The position numbers were made by a program, and so were the translations under genes. The notes beneath the pieces were generated by a model. The model worked only from the letters and a program-made list of their open reading frames with translations, had not been told where the DNA came from and did no database searches. A stretch of DNA of 64,000 bases. It comes from Xanthomonas sp. DAR 34887 (GTDB lineage: Bacteria; Pseudomonadota; Gammaproteobacteria; Xanthomonadales; Xanthomonadaceae). The stretch covers positions 4,193,001-4,257,000 of the forward strand of contig NZ_CP162490.1 of NCBI RefSeq assembly GCF_041245805.1, in the 5' to 3' direction. This document shows, piece after piece, positions 47,488 through 57,978 of the stretch; position 1 is the first letter of the stretch, and each line of letters starts with the position of its first letter.

Positions 47488-48806
47488 CCGAGCCTCCCGA
47501 AGGTGGGTTCGACGCGCGGCTGCATGCGGCTGGTGCCGCGGCCCGGGGCACCGCCCTGGATCGCCGCGGCCACTGCGCTGGCACTGGCCTCGCGCGCAGC
47601 CTGCAGATCCTCGGCGTTGTCCACGGTCTGCTTGACCGGCATCGCCGCATCGCTGCGCACCAGCGCCACCTGGCGCTCGGCGCGGTTGAGTTCGTAGGAC
47701 ACGCGCAGCAGCAGGCCCATCGCCGCACAGGTCATCAGCACGCTGGAACCGCCAGCGGAAATCAGCGGCAGGGTCAGGCCCTTGGTCGGCAGGATGCCCA
47801 GGTTGACGCCGACCGACACGAAGCTCTGCAGGCTGATCCACAGGCCGATGCCGAAGGCGATGTAGCCGGAGAAGTGGCGCTTCATTTCCACGCAGCGCAT
47901 GCCCAACCAGAACGCGCGCCCGACCAGCAGCGCGTACAGCGCGATGATCAGGCACACGCCGGTGAAGCCCAGCTCCTCGGCGATCACCGAGAAGATGAAG
48001 TCGGTATGCGCTTCGGGCAGGTAGTTGAGCTTCTGCACCGAGCCGCCCAGGCCGACCCCGAACAGTTCGCCGCGGCCCACCGCCATCAGCGCGTTGGACA
48101 ACTGGTAGCCCGAACCGAGCTGGTCCGCCCACGGATCCAGGAACGAGGTGATGCGGCGCAGGCGGTACGGTTCCAGGATTGCGATGAAGGCGAACACCGG
48201 CAGGCCGATCACGATCGGCATCGACATGCGCGGCAGGTTGACCCCGCCCAGCACCAGCATGCCGGCGGTGATCGCCAGCAGCAGCGTGGAGGAACCGAAG
48301 TCCGGCTGCAGCAACAGCAGGCCGACCAGCGCCACCGCCACGCCCAGCGGCTTGAGCATCGCCGGCCAGGTGGCATTGACCTCGTCGCGGAAGCGCACCA
48401 GGTAGCTGGACAGCCACACGATGTACAGCACCTTCACCGCTTCCACGGTCTGGAAGCGGGAGATGCCCAGGTTGATCCAGCGCCGCGCGCCGTTGACGGT
48501 GCTGCCCAGCCCAGGCACGAACACCACCAGCAGCAGGCCGAAGCAGGCCAGCAGCAGCAACTGGTTGTACTGCTCGATGTTCTTCAGTTCGGTACGCATC
48601 GCCCAGATCGCCAGGCCGATGCCGCCGGCCAGGAACAGCAGGTGGCGGGTCAGGTAGTAGAACGGGCTGACGGTCAGCTCGATCGAGCTGGAACCGACCA
48701 TCACCACGCCCAGCGATGCCAGCGCCACCACGGCGGCCAGCAGCAACGGGTCATAGCGGCCACCGATGGCCTCGAGTCGGGTTGCCTGGCGTGCGGCGTC
48801 GTTCAT
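47484..48806 (-). CDS. ftsW: Peptidoglycan glycosyltransferase FtsW
   Basis: 440 residues, ten-helix SEDS protein that polymerises septal glycan with FtsI. Motifs: VNGARRWINLG, LLQPDFGSS, SGYQLSNALMAVGRGELFGVGLG, NLGILPTKGLTLPLISAGGSS. It starts one base over the mraY stop (TGATG); murD, usually between these genes, is absent. Confidence 0.96.
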   Translation of the reverse strand: MNDAARQATRLEAIGGRYDPLLLAAVVALASLGVVMVGSSSIELTVSPFYYLTRHLLFLAGGIGLAIWAMRTELKNIEQYNQLLLLACFGLLLVVFVPGLGSTVNGARRWINLGISRFQTVEAVKVLYIVWLSSYLVRFRDEVNATWPAMLKPLGVAVALVGLLLLQPDFGSSTLLLAITAGMLVLGGVNLPRMSMPIVIGLPVFAFIAILEPYRLRRITSFLDPWADQLGSGYQLSNALMAVGRGELFGVGLGGSVQKLNYLPEAHTDFIFSVIAEELGFTGVCLIIALYALLVGRAFWLGMRCVEMKRHFSGYIAFGIGLWISLQSFVSVGVNLGILPTKGLTLPLISAGGSSVLMTCAAMGLLLRVSYELNRAERQVALVRSDAAMPVKQTVDNAEDLQAAREASASAVAAAIQGGAPGRGTSRMQPRVEPTFGRLG

Positions 48807-49891
48807 CAGCGCACCTTCAACGTGGCCAGGCCGACCAGCACCAGCACCACCGAGATGATCCAGAAGCGCACGATCACCCGCGGCTCGGGCCAGCCCTTCA
48901 GCTCGAAGTGGTGGTGGATCGGCGCCATGCGGAACACGCGCTTGCCGGTGAGCTTGAACGAGGCGACCTGGATCATCACCGACAGCGTCTCGACCACGAA
49001 CACGCCGCCCATGATCACCAGCACCAGTTCCTGGCGCACGATCACCGCGATGGTGCCCAGCACCGCGCCCAGCGCCAGCGCGCCGATGTCGCCCATGAAC
49101 ACCATCGCCGGGTAGGTGTTGAACCACAGGAAGCCCAGGCCCGCGCCGGCGATCGCCGCGCAGATGATGATCAGCTCGCCGGCGCCGGGAATCGAGGGAA
49201 TCTTCAGGTAGGCGGAGAACACCGCGTTGCCCGACGCGTAGGCGAACACGCCCAGCGCGCAGGCCACCAGCACCGTGGGCATGATCGCCAGCCCGTCCAG
49301 GCCGTCGGTCAGGTTAACCGCGTTGGAGAAACCGACGATCCAGAAGTAGGCGATGGCGACGAAGCTGACCCCGGCCAGCGGCAGCGCGATCGACTTGAAC
49401 ATCGGGATGTAGAAGGTGATCGCGGCCGGCACGTCGGCGGTGTAGTACAGGAACAGGCCGGCGGCCAGGCCGAAGATCGACTGCAGCAGGTACTTCCAGC
49501 GCGACTTCAGGCCGTTCGGGTCGCGGCGCACGATCTTGATCCAGTCGTCGTACCAGCCGATCACGCCGAACGCCAGCATCACCGCCAGCACCAGCCACAC
49601 GTAACGGTTGCGCAGGTCGCCCCACAGCAGCACCGACAGCAACACGGTCAGCAGGATCATCGAGCCGCCCATGGTCGGCGTGCCGGCCTTGGAGAAGTGG
49701 CTCTGCGGGCCGTCCTGGCGGATCGGCTGGCCGCCCTTGAACTGCGCCAGCTTGCGGATCACCGCCGGGCCCAGCCACAGCGACAGGAACAGCGAGGTCA
49801 GCGCCGCGAGGATGCCGCGGAAGGTCAGATAGCCGAACAAGCCGAACAGGCTCTCCAGCTGCTGCAGCCAGCGGGACAGTTCAAGCAGCAT
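48806..49891 (-). CDS. mraY: Phospho-MurNAc-pentapeptide translocase MraY
   Basis: 361 residues, ten transmembrane helices; makes lipid I on undecaprenyl phosphate. Active-site motifs: KAGTPTMGGS, GWYDDWIKI, NAVNLTDGLDGLA, FMGDIGALALG, and MAPIHHHFELKGWPE. Overlaps the murF end by 11 bases. Confidence 0.98.
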   Translation of the reverse strand: MLLELSRWLQQLESLFGLFGYLTFRGILAALTSLFLSLWLGPAVIRKLAQFKGGQPIRQDGPQSHFSKAGTPTMGGSMILLTVLLSVLLWGDLRNRYVWLVLAVMLAFGVIGWYDDWIKIVRRDPNGLKSRWKYLLQSIFGLAAGLFLYYTADVPAAITFYIPMFKSIALPLAGVSFVAIAYFWIVGFSNAVNLTDGLDGLAIMPTVLVACALGVFAYASGNAVFSAYLKIPSIPGAGELIIICAAIAGAGLGFLWFNTYPAMVFMGDIGALALGAVLGTIAVIVRQELVLVIMGGVFVVETLSVMIQVASFKLTGKRVFRMAPIHHHFELKGWPEPRVIVRFWIISVVLVLVGLATLKVR

Positions 49892-51415
49892 GCGGCGCCT
49901 CCTCTCCCTGCGCCAGCAGCGCGCTCACGATCTTGTCCATGGCGCTCCCGCGCGACCCCTTGACCAGGATGGTGGGAGGAGCCGGGAATCGGGAATCGGG
50001 AGTCGGGAGTCGGGGGGGCACAACGCCGTCTGCCACCGCGCCGGTGTTCTCATCCATCAGCTCTGTTTCCTGCTCTTGATCTTGCTCTTCACGAATCCCC
50101 AATCCCGAATCCCTACTCCCGGCCGCGCGCAGGTCCGCACGCAGCGCGGCAATCAACGCCGCATGGCTGTCGAACACGCGCGCGTTCTCGCCGAACGCCT
50201 GCGCGGCGAAGGCGCTGAGCGGGCCCAGCGCGTACAGCCGGGTCAGCCCGGCGTCGCGGGCGCGGCGGCCGCCGTTGGCGTGCAGCGCCTGGGCGTCGTC
50301 GCCGAGTTCGCGCATGTCGCCCAGCACCAGCCAGCGCTCGCCACCGGCAGCGGCCAGCGCGTCGATCGCCGCGGCCAGCGACCCGGGGTTGGCGTTGTAG
50401 CTGTCGTCGATCAACACCGCCCCGCCCGGCAGCGTGTGCGCGATCTGCCGGCCCGGTACCGGCTGCACCTGCGCCAGGCCCGCGGCGATCAGCGCCGGCG
50501 CGATGTCCAGCGCCAGCGCCAGCGCGGCGGCGGCCAGCGCGTTCATCAGGTTGTGCCGGCCCGGCAGCGGCAACGTCGTTTCAATCTCGCCCTGCGGGGT
50601 CACCAGCACGAACTGCGAGCGGTCCGGGCGCATGCGCAGCTGCGTGGCGGTGACCTCGGCGCTGGCCTGCAGGCCGAAGCGCAACACGCGCGGGGACAGC
50701 GGCGCCGGCAGGCGCTGTTCGAACCACAGCCCGAACGCGTCGTCGGCATTGATCACCGCGGTACCGTCGGCGCTCAGCGCGGCATAGATCGCGCCCTTGG
50801 TCTCGGCGATACCGAGCAGGCTGCCCAGCCGCTCCAGATGCGCCGGGGCGATGTTGTTCACCAGCGCCGCATGCGGGGCGACGATGTCGGTCAGGTAGGC
50901 GATGTCGCCCGGCTTGCCGGCGCCCATCTCGTAGATCGCGTAGTCGGCCGTGTCCGGCGCCTCGATCACCGCCAGCGGCACGCCGATCTCGTTGTTGCGA
51001 TTGCCGGGATTGGCGTAGACGCTGCCGCCCTGGACCCGGCAGGCGTGCTGCAGGATCGCCAGCAGCAACGCCTTGACGCTGGTCTTGCCGTTGCTGCCGG
51101 TGAGCGCGGCCACGCGGGTGGCGCGGCCGCGCTGCATGCCGGCGGCGATCCGCGCCAAGGCCAGCTGGGTGTCGGCGACCAGGATCTGCGGCAGTTCGAT
51201 CTGCGGCTGCAGCAGTTCCACCAGCAGCGCGCTGGCGCCGCGCGCGGCGGCATCGGCGGCGAAGTCGTGGCCGTCGAACCGCTCGCCACGCAGCGCCACG
51301 TACAGGCTGCCCGGCGCCAGCGTGCGGGTGTCGTTGGCGATCGCATCGATCGCCACATCGTCGCCGTGCAGTTCGGCGCCGGCCCAGTGCGCGATCATCG
51401 ACAGCGGCAGGCGCT

Positions 51416-51419
<4 letters not shown>
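49881..51419 (-). CDS. murF: MurF ligase with an in-frame repeat insertion
   Basis: 512 residues; homologues are about 455. It adds D-Ala-D-Ala to the UDP-MurNAc tripeptide. ATP loop TGSNGKTSVK, PGNRNNEIGVPL, DDSYNANPGS, LGDMRELG. Residues ~434-482 are a heptamer-repeat element (SRDSGLGIREEQ ... PTPDSRFPAPP). It is inserted in the third domain just before the conserved terminal block TILVKGSRGSAMDKIV. The frame and downstream block are intact, so the enzyme is presumably functional with an extra loop. Confidence 0.95.
49981..50122. repeat. Heptamer-repeat element inside murF
   Basis: Forward block 49981-50016 (GGGAATC, then GGGAGTC units) and inverted block 50092-50122, ~75 bases apart. It is the only copy within the body of a gene rather than at its end. 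Confidence 0.88.
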
Positions 51420-52905
<1,486 letters not shown>

Positions 52906-52909
<4 letters not shown>

Positions 52910-54780
52910 TGATGCGTCTCCTGCAACGGCACCGGTTGCGCGACCGGCGGCGGCGGCGCGACGGCGCGCGCGCTCGGCAGCGCGGCTTCGACCTCGGCGG
53001 CGGCGTCGGGCACCACGGCCGGATCCGGCTCCACCGCCACCGGCGGCGGCGCATGGCCGCTCTTGCCGGCGGCCTGCGCCGCCAGCCACGCCTGGATGTC
53101 GTCCGGCGGCACGTCCATCAGCCGCAGCGCGCCTTCCATCACGTTGTGGAACACCGGCGCCGAGACCAGGCCGCCGTAGTACTTGGCGCCCTGCGGATCG
53201 TTGATCACGATGACCGTGGCGAAGCGCGGATTGGTCGCCGGCACCAGGCCGGCGAACAGCGCGTTGTAGTGGCCGCGGATGTAGCCGCCCGGACCGTTCA
53301 GGCGCGCGGTACCGGTCTTGCCGGCGACGTGGTAGCCGAGGATCGCCGCGCCCTTGGCGCCGCCCTGGGTCACCACGGTCTCCATCATCGCCACCACTTC
53401 CTTGGCCACTTCCGGACTGATGACCTCGCGCGATTCCTGATGCTGGCCCTTGACGAAGGTCGGCTGCATCAGCTTGCCGTTGTTGCCCAACGCGGTGTAG
53501 GCGGTGGCGATCTGCAGCGGCGTCACCGACAGGCCATAGCCGTAGGACATCGTGGTCTTGGTGGTGCCGTACCAGCTCGGGCTGCCGGGATGCGACACGA
53601 CACCGGACGATTCGCCGGGAAAACCGCTGTGCGGCGCGCTGCCGTAACCGAACTTGCGCACCGACTGGTAGAACACCTGATCGTCCAGCTTGGCGGCGAT
53701 CTTGGCCGCGCCGATGTTGGAGCTGCGCGTGATCACGCCGGTGACGTTGAGCACGCCGTTGTTCCGCGGCACGTCGCGGATGGTGTAACGGCCCAGGGTC
53801 ATGAAACCCGGGTTGGTATCGATGACGGTATTGGGCGTGACCACGCCCGCCTGCAAGGCGGTGGCGATGGTCAGCGGCTTCATCGTCGAGCCCGGTTCGA
53901 CCAGGTCGGTGACGGCGCGGTTGCGGCGCGCATCGGAGTTGACCCCGCTGACCGCGTTCGGGTTGTAGGTCGGCAGGTTGACCATGGCCAGCACTTCGCC
54001 GGTATGCACATCCACGATCACGATCGAGCCGGCGGCCGCCTTGTTTTCTTCCAGCGCGTTGCGCAGCTGCTTGTACGCCAGGAACTGGATGCGGCGATCG
54101 ATGCTGAGGGTCAGGTCCTTGCCCGGCTCGGCCGGCTTGACCAGGTCGATGCTCTCCACGATCGCGCCCTTGCGGTCGCGGATCACGCGCTTGGAGCCGG
54201 GCTTGCCGCGCAGCCATTCGTCGAACGCCAGCTCCAGCCCTTCCTGGCCGCGGTCGTCGATGTTGGTGAAGCCCAGCACGTGCGCCATCGCTTCGCCCTG
54301 CGGGTAGAAGCGGCGGAACTCGCGCTGCGAGAACACGCCGGGGATGCCGAGCGCGACCACCGCATGCGCCTTGTCCGGATTGATCCGGCGCTTGAGGTAC
54401 ATGAACTCCTTGTCCGCCTTCTGCGACAGCTTGGCGGTCAGTTCGTCGCTGGGCAGTTCCAGCGCCTGCGCCAGCTGCGGGATGCGCTCGGGATTGCGCA
54501 GCAGCTCCTGCGGATTGACCCAGATCGACTCCACCGGCGTGGACACGGCCAGCGGCTCGCCGTTGCGGTCGGTGATCATGCCGCGCGAGGTCGCGATCGG
54601 CAGCTCGCGCAGATAGCGCGCCTCGCCCTGGCGCTGGTAGAAATCGCTGTTGATCAGCTGCACGTAGGCGGCGCGGCCGATCAGGGTGACCGAGCACAGG
54701 CTCAGCGCCGCGCCGACCAGCATCAGCCGGCCACGGAGATTGAAGTTGCTGCGCGGGCGGTTGCGGCCGGTCTTGCTCAT
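52906..54780 (-). CDS. ftsI: Division transpeptidase FtsI (PBP3)
   Basis: 624 residues, one N-terminal transmembrane segment. It cross-links septal peptidoglycan. Active site Ser in EPGSTMKP, SSN motif RSSNIGAAKI, KTGT in VAGKTGTARL. A Pro/Ala/Val-rich tail (~575-624) follows the transpeptidase domain. Overlaps ftsL (ATGA) and murE (GTGA). Confidence 0.98.
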
Positions 54781-55040
54781 GGCCGTACCACCACGATGTC
54801 GCCGGTTTCCGGAAACTTCATGCCCAGCCGCTCGCGCGCGACCTGATCGACGCGGTTGCTTTCCGCCCAGGTCGCCTGCTCCAGCTGCAGCCGGCCGAAC
54901 TCGATGTTCAACTCGTCGCGGTTGTGCTCCAGCCGCGACAGCTCGACGAACAGCTGGCGATGGCGATGGCGCATGTACACCACCCCGATCGCCGAGGCGA
55001 TGGTGCAGGCGAGCAGCACGATGAGCAGCAGCCGGCTCAT
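54777..55040 (-). CDS. ftsL: Cell division protein FtsL
   Basis: 87 residues: a short N-terminus, a transmembrane helix (residues 4-22) and a periplasmic coiled coil with a leucine pattern (LFVELSRLEHNRDELNIEFGRL). It works with FtsB and FtsQ. Its SD AGGAG sits in the second arm of a stable hairpin made by the end of rsmH. Confidence 0.93.
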   Translation of the reverse strand: MSRLLLIVLLACTIASAIGVVYMRHRHRQLFVELSRLEHNRDELNIEFGRLQLEQATWAESNRVDQVARERLGMKFPETGDIVVVRP

Positions 55041-56104
55041 TGGGCGTCTCCTGGCGGAGACGCCGGGATTGGGGATTGGGGATTGGGGATCGGGCGAGCG
55101 CTCTTCTCCAATCCCGAATCCCCAATCCCGAATCCCAGCTTCTCAGCCACACGCAACACCGCGCTGCGCGCGCGCGGGTTGCCGGCCAGTTCGTCGGCGT
55201 CGGCCTTGATCGCGCCGCCGTGCAGTTGCAGCGTCGGCACGAACGGCTGCGCTTCGGGCAGGCGGCGGTTGCTCGGCGGGGCCTTGGCGTTGCGGTTCAT
55301 GAACTGCTTGACGATGCGGTCTTCCAGCGAGTGAAAGCTGATCACCGCCAGGCGCCCGCCGGGCTTGAGCCTGGCCAGCGCCGCGTCCAGCCCGGCCTCG
55401 AGGTCGGCCAGTTCGCGGTTGATGTGGATGCGGATCGCCTGGAAGCTGCGCGTGGCCGGATGGGTCTTGCTGTCGCCGCGCGGCATCACGCTGGCGATCA
55501 GCTCGGCCAGTTGCGCGGTGCGGGTCAGCGGCTGCTCGGCGCGGCGCGCCACGATGGCGCGGGCGATGCGCCGGCTCTGGCGCTCCTCGCCATAGGTCCA
55601 CAGTACGTCGGCGATGGCGCGCTCGTCGGCGTGCGCCAGCCACTGTGCGGCGCTTTCGCCGGCCTCGGGATCCATGCGCATGTCCAGCGGGCCGTCCTTG
55701 CCGAACGAGAAACCGCGCTCGGCCACGTCCAGCTGCGGCGAGGACACGCCCAGGTCGAACAGCACCCCGTCCAGGTCGGCGGCGGCCTCCCACTGCCCGA
55801 GTTCGGCGAAGCTGCCGCGGCGGATGCGCACGCGCGCGTCGCCACCGAACGCATGTTCGGCTTCGGCGATCGCCTCGGGATCCTTGTCCATCACCAGCAG
55901 CCGGCCTCCTGGGCCGAGTTTGTGCAGCACCCCGCGCGCGTGTCCGCCACGCCCGAACGTGCCATCCAGATAGATTCCGTCTTCGATCACCTGCAGCCCG
56001 TCCATGACCTGCGCGAACAACACCGGCACATGCGCCGCCGGCGGTTGCGACACCGGAAGGTGACCGGCCTGCGCCTGTCCGCGCATCCGGACACCCCGGC
56101 TCAC
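55037..56104 (-). CDS. rsmH: 16S rRNA m4C1402 methyltransferase RsmH with repeat-encoded tail
   Basis: 355 residues; methylates C1402 of 16S rRNA using SAM. Motifs: HVPVLFAQVMDGL, YLDGTFGRGGHARGVL, DLGVSSPQLD, ISFHSLEDRIVKQF, NPRARSAVLRVAEKL. Residues ~324-355 come from a heptamer-repeat element (PIPNPQSPIPAS). The stop overlaps the ftsL start. The GTG start at 56104 overlaps the mraZ stop (GTGA); an ATG six codons in is possible. Confidence 0.95.
   Translation of the reverse strand: MSRGVRMRGQAQAGHLPVSQPPAAHVPVLFAQVMDGLQVIEDGIYLDGTFGRGGHARGVLHKLGPGGRLLVMDKDPEAIAEAEHAFGGDARVRIRRGSFAELGQWEAAADLDGVLFDLGVSSPQLDVAERGFSFGKDGPLDMRMDPEAGESAAQWLAHADERAIADVLWTYGEERQSRRIARAIVARRAEQPLTRTAQLAELIASVMPRGDSKTHPATRSFQAIRIHINRELADLEAGLDAALARLKPGGRLAVISFHSLEDRIVKQFMNRNAKAPPSNRRLPEAQPFVPTLQLHGGAIKADADELAGNPRARSAVLRVAEKLGFGIGDSGLEKSARPIPNPQSPIPASPPGDAQ
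55043..55064 (-). promoter_or_regulatory. Hairpin sequestering the ftsL Shine-Dalgarno
   Basis: On the minus strand GGCGTCTCC-GCCA-GGAGACGCC, perfect 9-base arms. AGGAG overlaps the loop end and second arm just before the ftsL ATG. Same design as at murC. Confidence 0.75.
55064..55137. repeat. Heptamer-repeat element inside the rsmH 3' end
   Basis: Forward block 55064-55094 (four GGGATT units) and inverted block 55108-55137, only ~14 bases apart. It could fold into one long hairpin within the coding region. Confidence 0.85.
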
Positions 56105-56547
56105 AACTTCAGATCGAGCAATCCATCGCCCAGATCCTCGTCAGACAATGTCTGCTGGATCAGTGCGCGATGAGCCTGCTCGCTCCATAGTTCGAACTTG
56201 TCGCCCATGCCCAACAGCACGGCGCGCTTTTCGATGCCGACCGCCGCGCGGTGGCTCGGCGGGATGGTGATGCGGCTGTTGGCGTCCAGTTCCAGCGCGG
56301 CCGAGGAACCCACCAGCTTCTGCTGCAGGACCCGCACCACGCGCTGGGTGTTGGGCTTGGCCATGACGTCGTCACGGACCCGCTCCCATTCCTTTTCCGC
56401 GTACAGCCACAGGCATCCGGCCTCGAACGGGTTGTAGGTGAGCACCAGCCGATTGCCGCTCGCACGCGCGACGAGGTCGCGGTACGCGGTGGGAACCGCC
56501 ATACGCCCCTTGTCGTCCACTGTGATTGCGGTCTCGCCCTGAAACAC
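56101..56547 (-). CDS. mraZ: Transcriptional regulator MraZ
   Basis: 148 residues with two AbrB-like half-domains (FQGETAITVDDKGRMAVPTAYRD and ALELDANSRITIPPSHRAAVG). It is the first dcw gene. In other bacteria MraZ binds repeated boxes in its own promoter and represses the cluster. GTGG boxes with 10-base spacing lie upstream here. Confidence 0.97.
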   Translation of the reverse strand: MFQGETAITVDDKGRMAVPTAYRDLVARASGNRLVLTYNPFEAGCLWLYAEKEWERVRDDVMAKPNTQRVVRVLQQKLVGSSAALELDANSRITIPPSHRAAVGIEKRAVLLGMGDKFELWSEQAHRALIQQTLSDEDLGDGLLDLKL

Positions 56548-56588
56548 GACGCCTACACCTTTCCAAATCCGCCTGGACGGTCATTGAA

Positions 56589-56632
56589 CCACGAAAAACC
56601 ACAAAAAACCCGGTTTCCCCTCGAGTGTCCAC
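56589..56632 (-). promoter_or_regulatory. Candidate MraZ boxes
   Basis: GTGG boxes on the minus strand at 56632-56629, 56602-56599 and 56592-56589. The last two are 10 bases apart in TTTTTYGTGG repeats. They lie between the putative promoter and the mraZ start. Confidence 0.55.
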
Positions 56633-56658
56633 CTTAGCAGCGCCCGAAGGGTTGTCAA
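56631..56658 (-). promoter_or_regulatory. Candidate mraZ (dcw) promoter
   Basis: On the minus strand TTGACA (56658-56653), a 16-base spacer, TAAGGT (56636-56631). A perfect -35 with a weak -10, placing the start of transcription by the GTGG boxes. Confidence 0.5.
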
Positions 56659-56668
56659 CAACTTTGCG

Positions 56669-56682
56669 AGCGATAAATCGCT
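56669..56682. promoter_or_regulatory. Small dyad upstream of mraZ promoter
   Basis: AGCGAT-AA-ATCGCT, perfect 6-base arms, just upstream of the -35 box. Possible operator. Confidence 0.35.
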
Positions 56683-56728
56683 AGCCACATCAATGGCTTG
56701 CGCCATTCTTTAGAGACTTGTTCAAAGC

Positions 56729-56737
56729 TTATCCACA
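56729..56737 (+). promoter_or_regulatory. Consensus DnaA box
   Basis: TTATCCACA, the perfect DnaA-box sequence, in the 327-base divergent spacer between the TANGO2-like gene and mraZ. The spacer 56548-56874 otherwise holds the mraZ promoter and boxes. Confidence 0.5.
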
Positions 56738-56874
56738 AGTTGCTGTTTCGTCTCATATTTTGAGATTGAGCGGAAATTCAGCCCCGTGCACAAGGCGTTA
56801 AGACAGCGGCCAGCTGCCGCGACCGCGACGCCCCGGCTCGCGTGCCGCTGCGCAAAACCGCACAATCCGTGACC

Positions 56875-57663
56875 ATGTGCCTGGTCGTCCTCGCCCTGGA
56901 ATCCCACCCGCGCTGGCGCCTGCTGCTGGTCGGCAACCGCGACGAATTCCATGCGCGCCCGACCGCGCCGCTGCAGCGCTGGGCGGCGCCGGCACAGCGC
57001 GTGCTGGCCGGGCGCGACCTGCGTTCCGGCGGCAGCTGGGTGGGCCTGGACGAGGCCGGCCGCTGCACCGTGGTCACCAACGTGCGCGATCCGCTGGCGT
57101 CGATGTCCGGCGCCTCGCGCGGCGCGCTGGTCGCCGACTACCTGACCGGCGGCGCCTCGGCGGCCGCCTTCGCCGACGCCCTGGCGCTGCGCGCCGACGC
57201 CTATCCACCGTTCAACCTGCTGCTGGCCGATGCCGACGGCGCCGACTACCTGGGCAACCACCCGCCGGCCCGGCAGCGGCTGGCACCCGGCATCCATGGC
57301 ATGTCCAACGGCGCGCTGGACGCCCCCTGGCCGAAGACCGTGCGCCTGTGCGGGGTGGTGGCCGGCTGGATCGCCGCCGGCGACGAGGACCTGGCCCCGC
57401 TGTGGAGCGCATTGGCCGACGAGACCATCGCCGCCGACGCGCAGCTGCCCGACACCGGCGTGGGCCTGGAGCTGGAGCGGCGCCTGTCGCCGGCCTTCAT
57501 CCGCGGCCACGACTACGGCACTCGCGCCAGCACCATCGTGGCGGTGGACGGCGCCGGACGCGGCTGGATCCACGAGCGCCGCTTCGGCCCCGACGGGGTG
57601 TTCCTGGGGGAGACGCGGCTGGAGGGGCTCGGGACCGGGGACTTGAGACTCGGGACCCGGTAA
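56875..57663 (+). CDS. NRDE/TANGO2-family protein
   Basis: 262 residues starting MCLVVLALE, with Cys2 as the potential N-terminal nucleophile of an Ntn-like fold. The family name motif NRDE occurs in LVGNRDEFHARPTAPL; GRDLRSGGSWVGL and HGMSNGALDAPWPK are also conserved-looking. Human TANGO2 is linked to lipid and haem metabolism; the bacterial role is unknown. The end LGTGDLRLGTR is encoded by GGGACT/GGGACC units, a second heptamer-like repeat. Confidence 0.85.
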   Translation: MCLVVLALESHPRWRLLLVGNRDEFHARPTAPLQRWAAPAQRVLAGRDLRSGGSWVGLDEAGRCTVVTNVRDPLASMSGASRGALVADYLTGGASAAAFADALALRADAYPPFNLLLADADGADYLGNHPPARQRLAPGIHGMSNGALDAPWPKTVRLCGVVAGWIAAGDEDLAPLWSALADETIAADAQLPDTGVGLELERRLSPAFIRGHDYGTRASTIVAVDGAGRGWIHERRFGPDGVFLGETRLEGLGTGDLRLGTR

Positions 57664-57969
57664 GCGCAAGCAGAAGCGGGGGAACGACATTCCACCCACT
57701 TCAGAGCACTGTGATCGCAATCCTCGCCGCACAGCTGCCACACCTGCGCGGCGGCATCGCCGGCAGCACCGCATCCGCACAAGCGACGCGCTGGCGAACC
57801 CGCCTCCTGCAGTCGGGACTGAAGTCCCTCCCACAACAGCCGAGCCGGGGTGGCGGCCATATCGATTGCGAACGCCGTGGCAGCAGCAGGCCACGGCAAA
57901 GCCAGCGCCAGCAATGCACATGCTGGCACCGTGGAAAAGCTCACGCGTCGCATCTGGAGCAAAGCCCCC
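57664..57969. other. Intergenic region before the IS1595 element
   Basis: Contains a REP at 57812-57836 (GGGAC-TGAA-GTCCC type). On the minus strand there is a possible signal-peptide remnant from 57953 (MRRVSFSTVPACALLALAL), running into the REP. No complete gene. Confidence 0.4.
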
Positions 57970-57978
57970 TTTAGTAAA
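57970..57978 (+). repeat. Target-site duplication, left
   Basis: TTTAGTAAA, also present at 59017-59025 on the other side of the IS1595 element. Confidence 0.8.
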
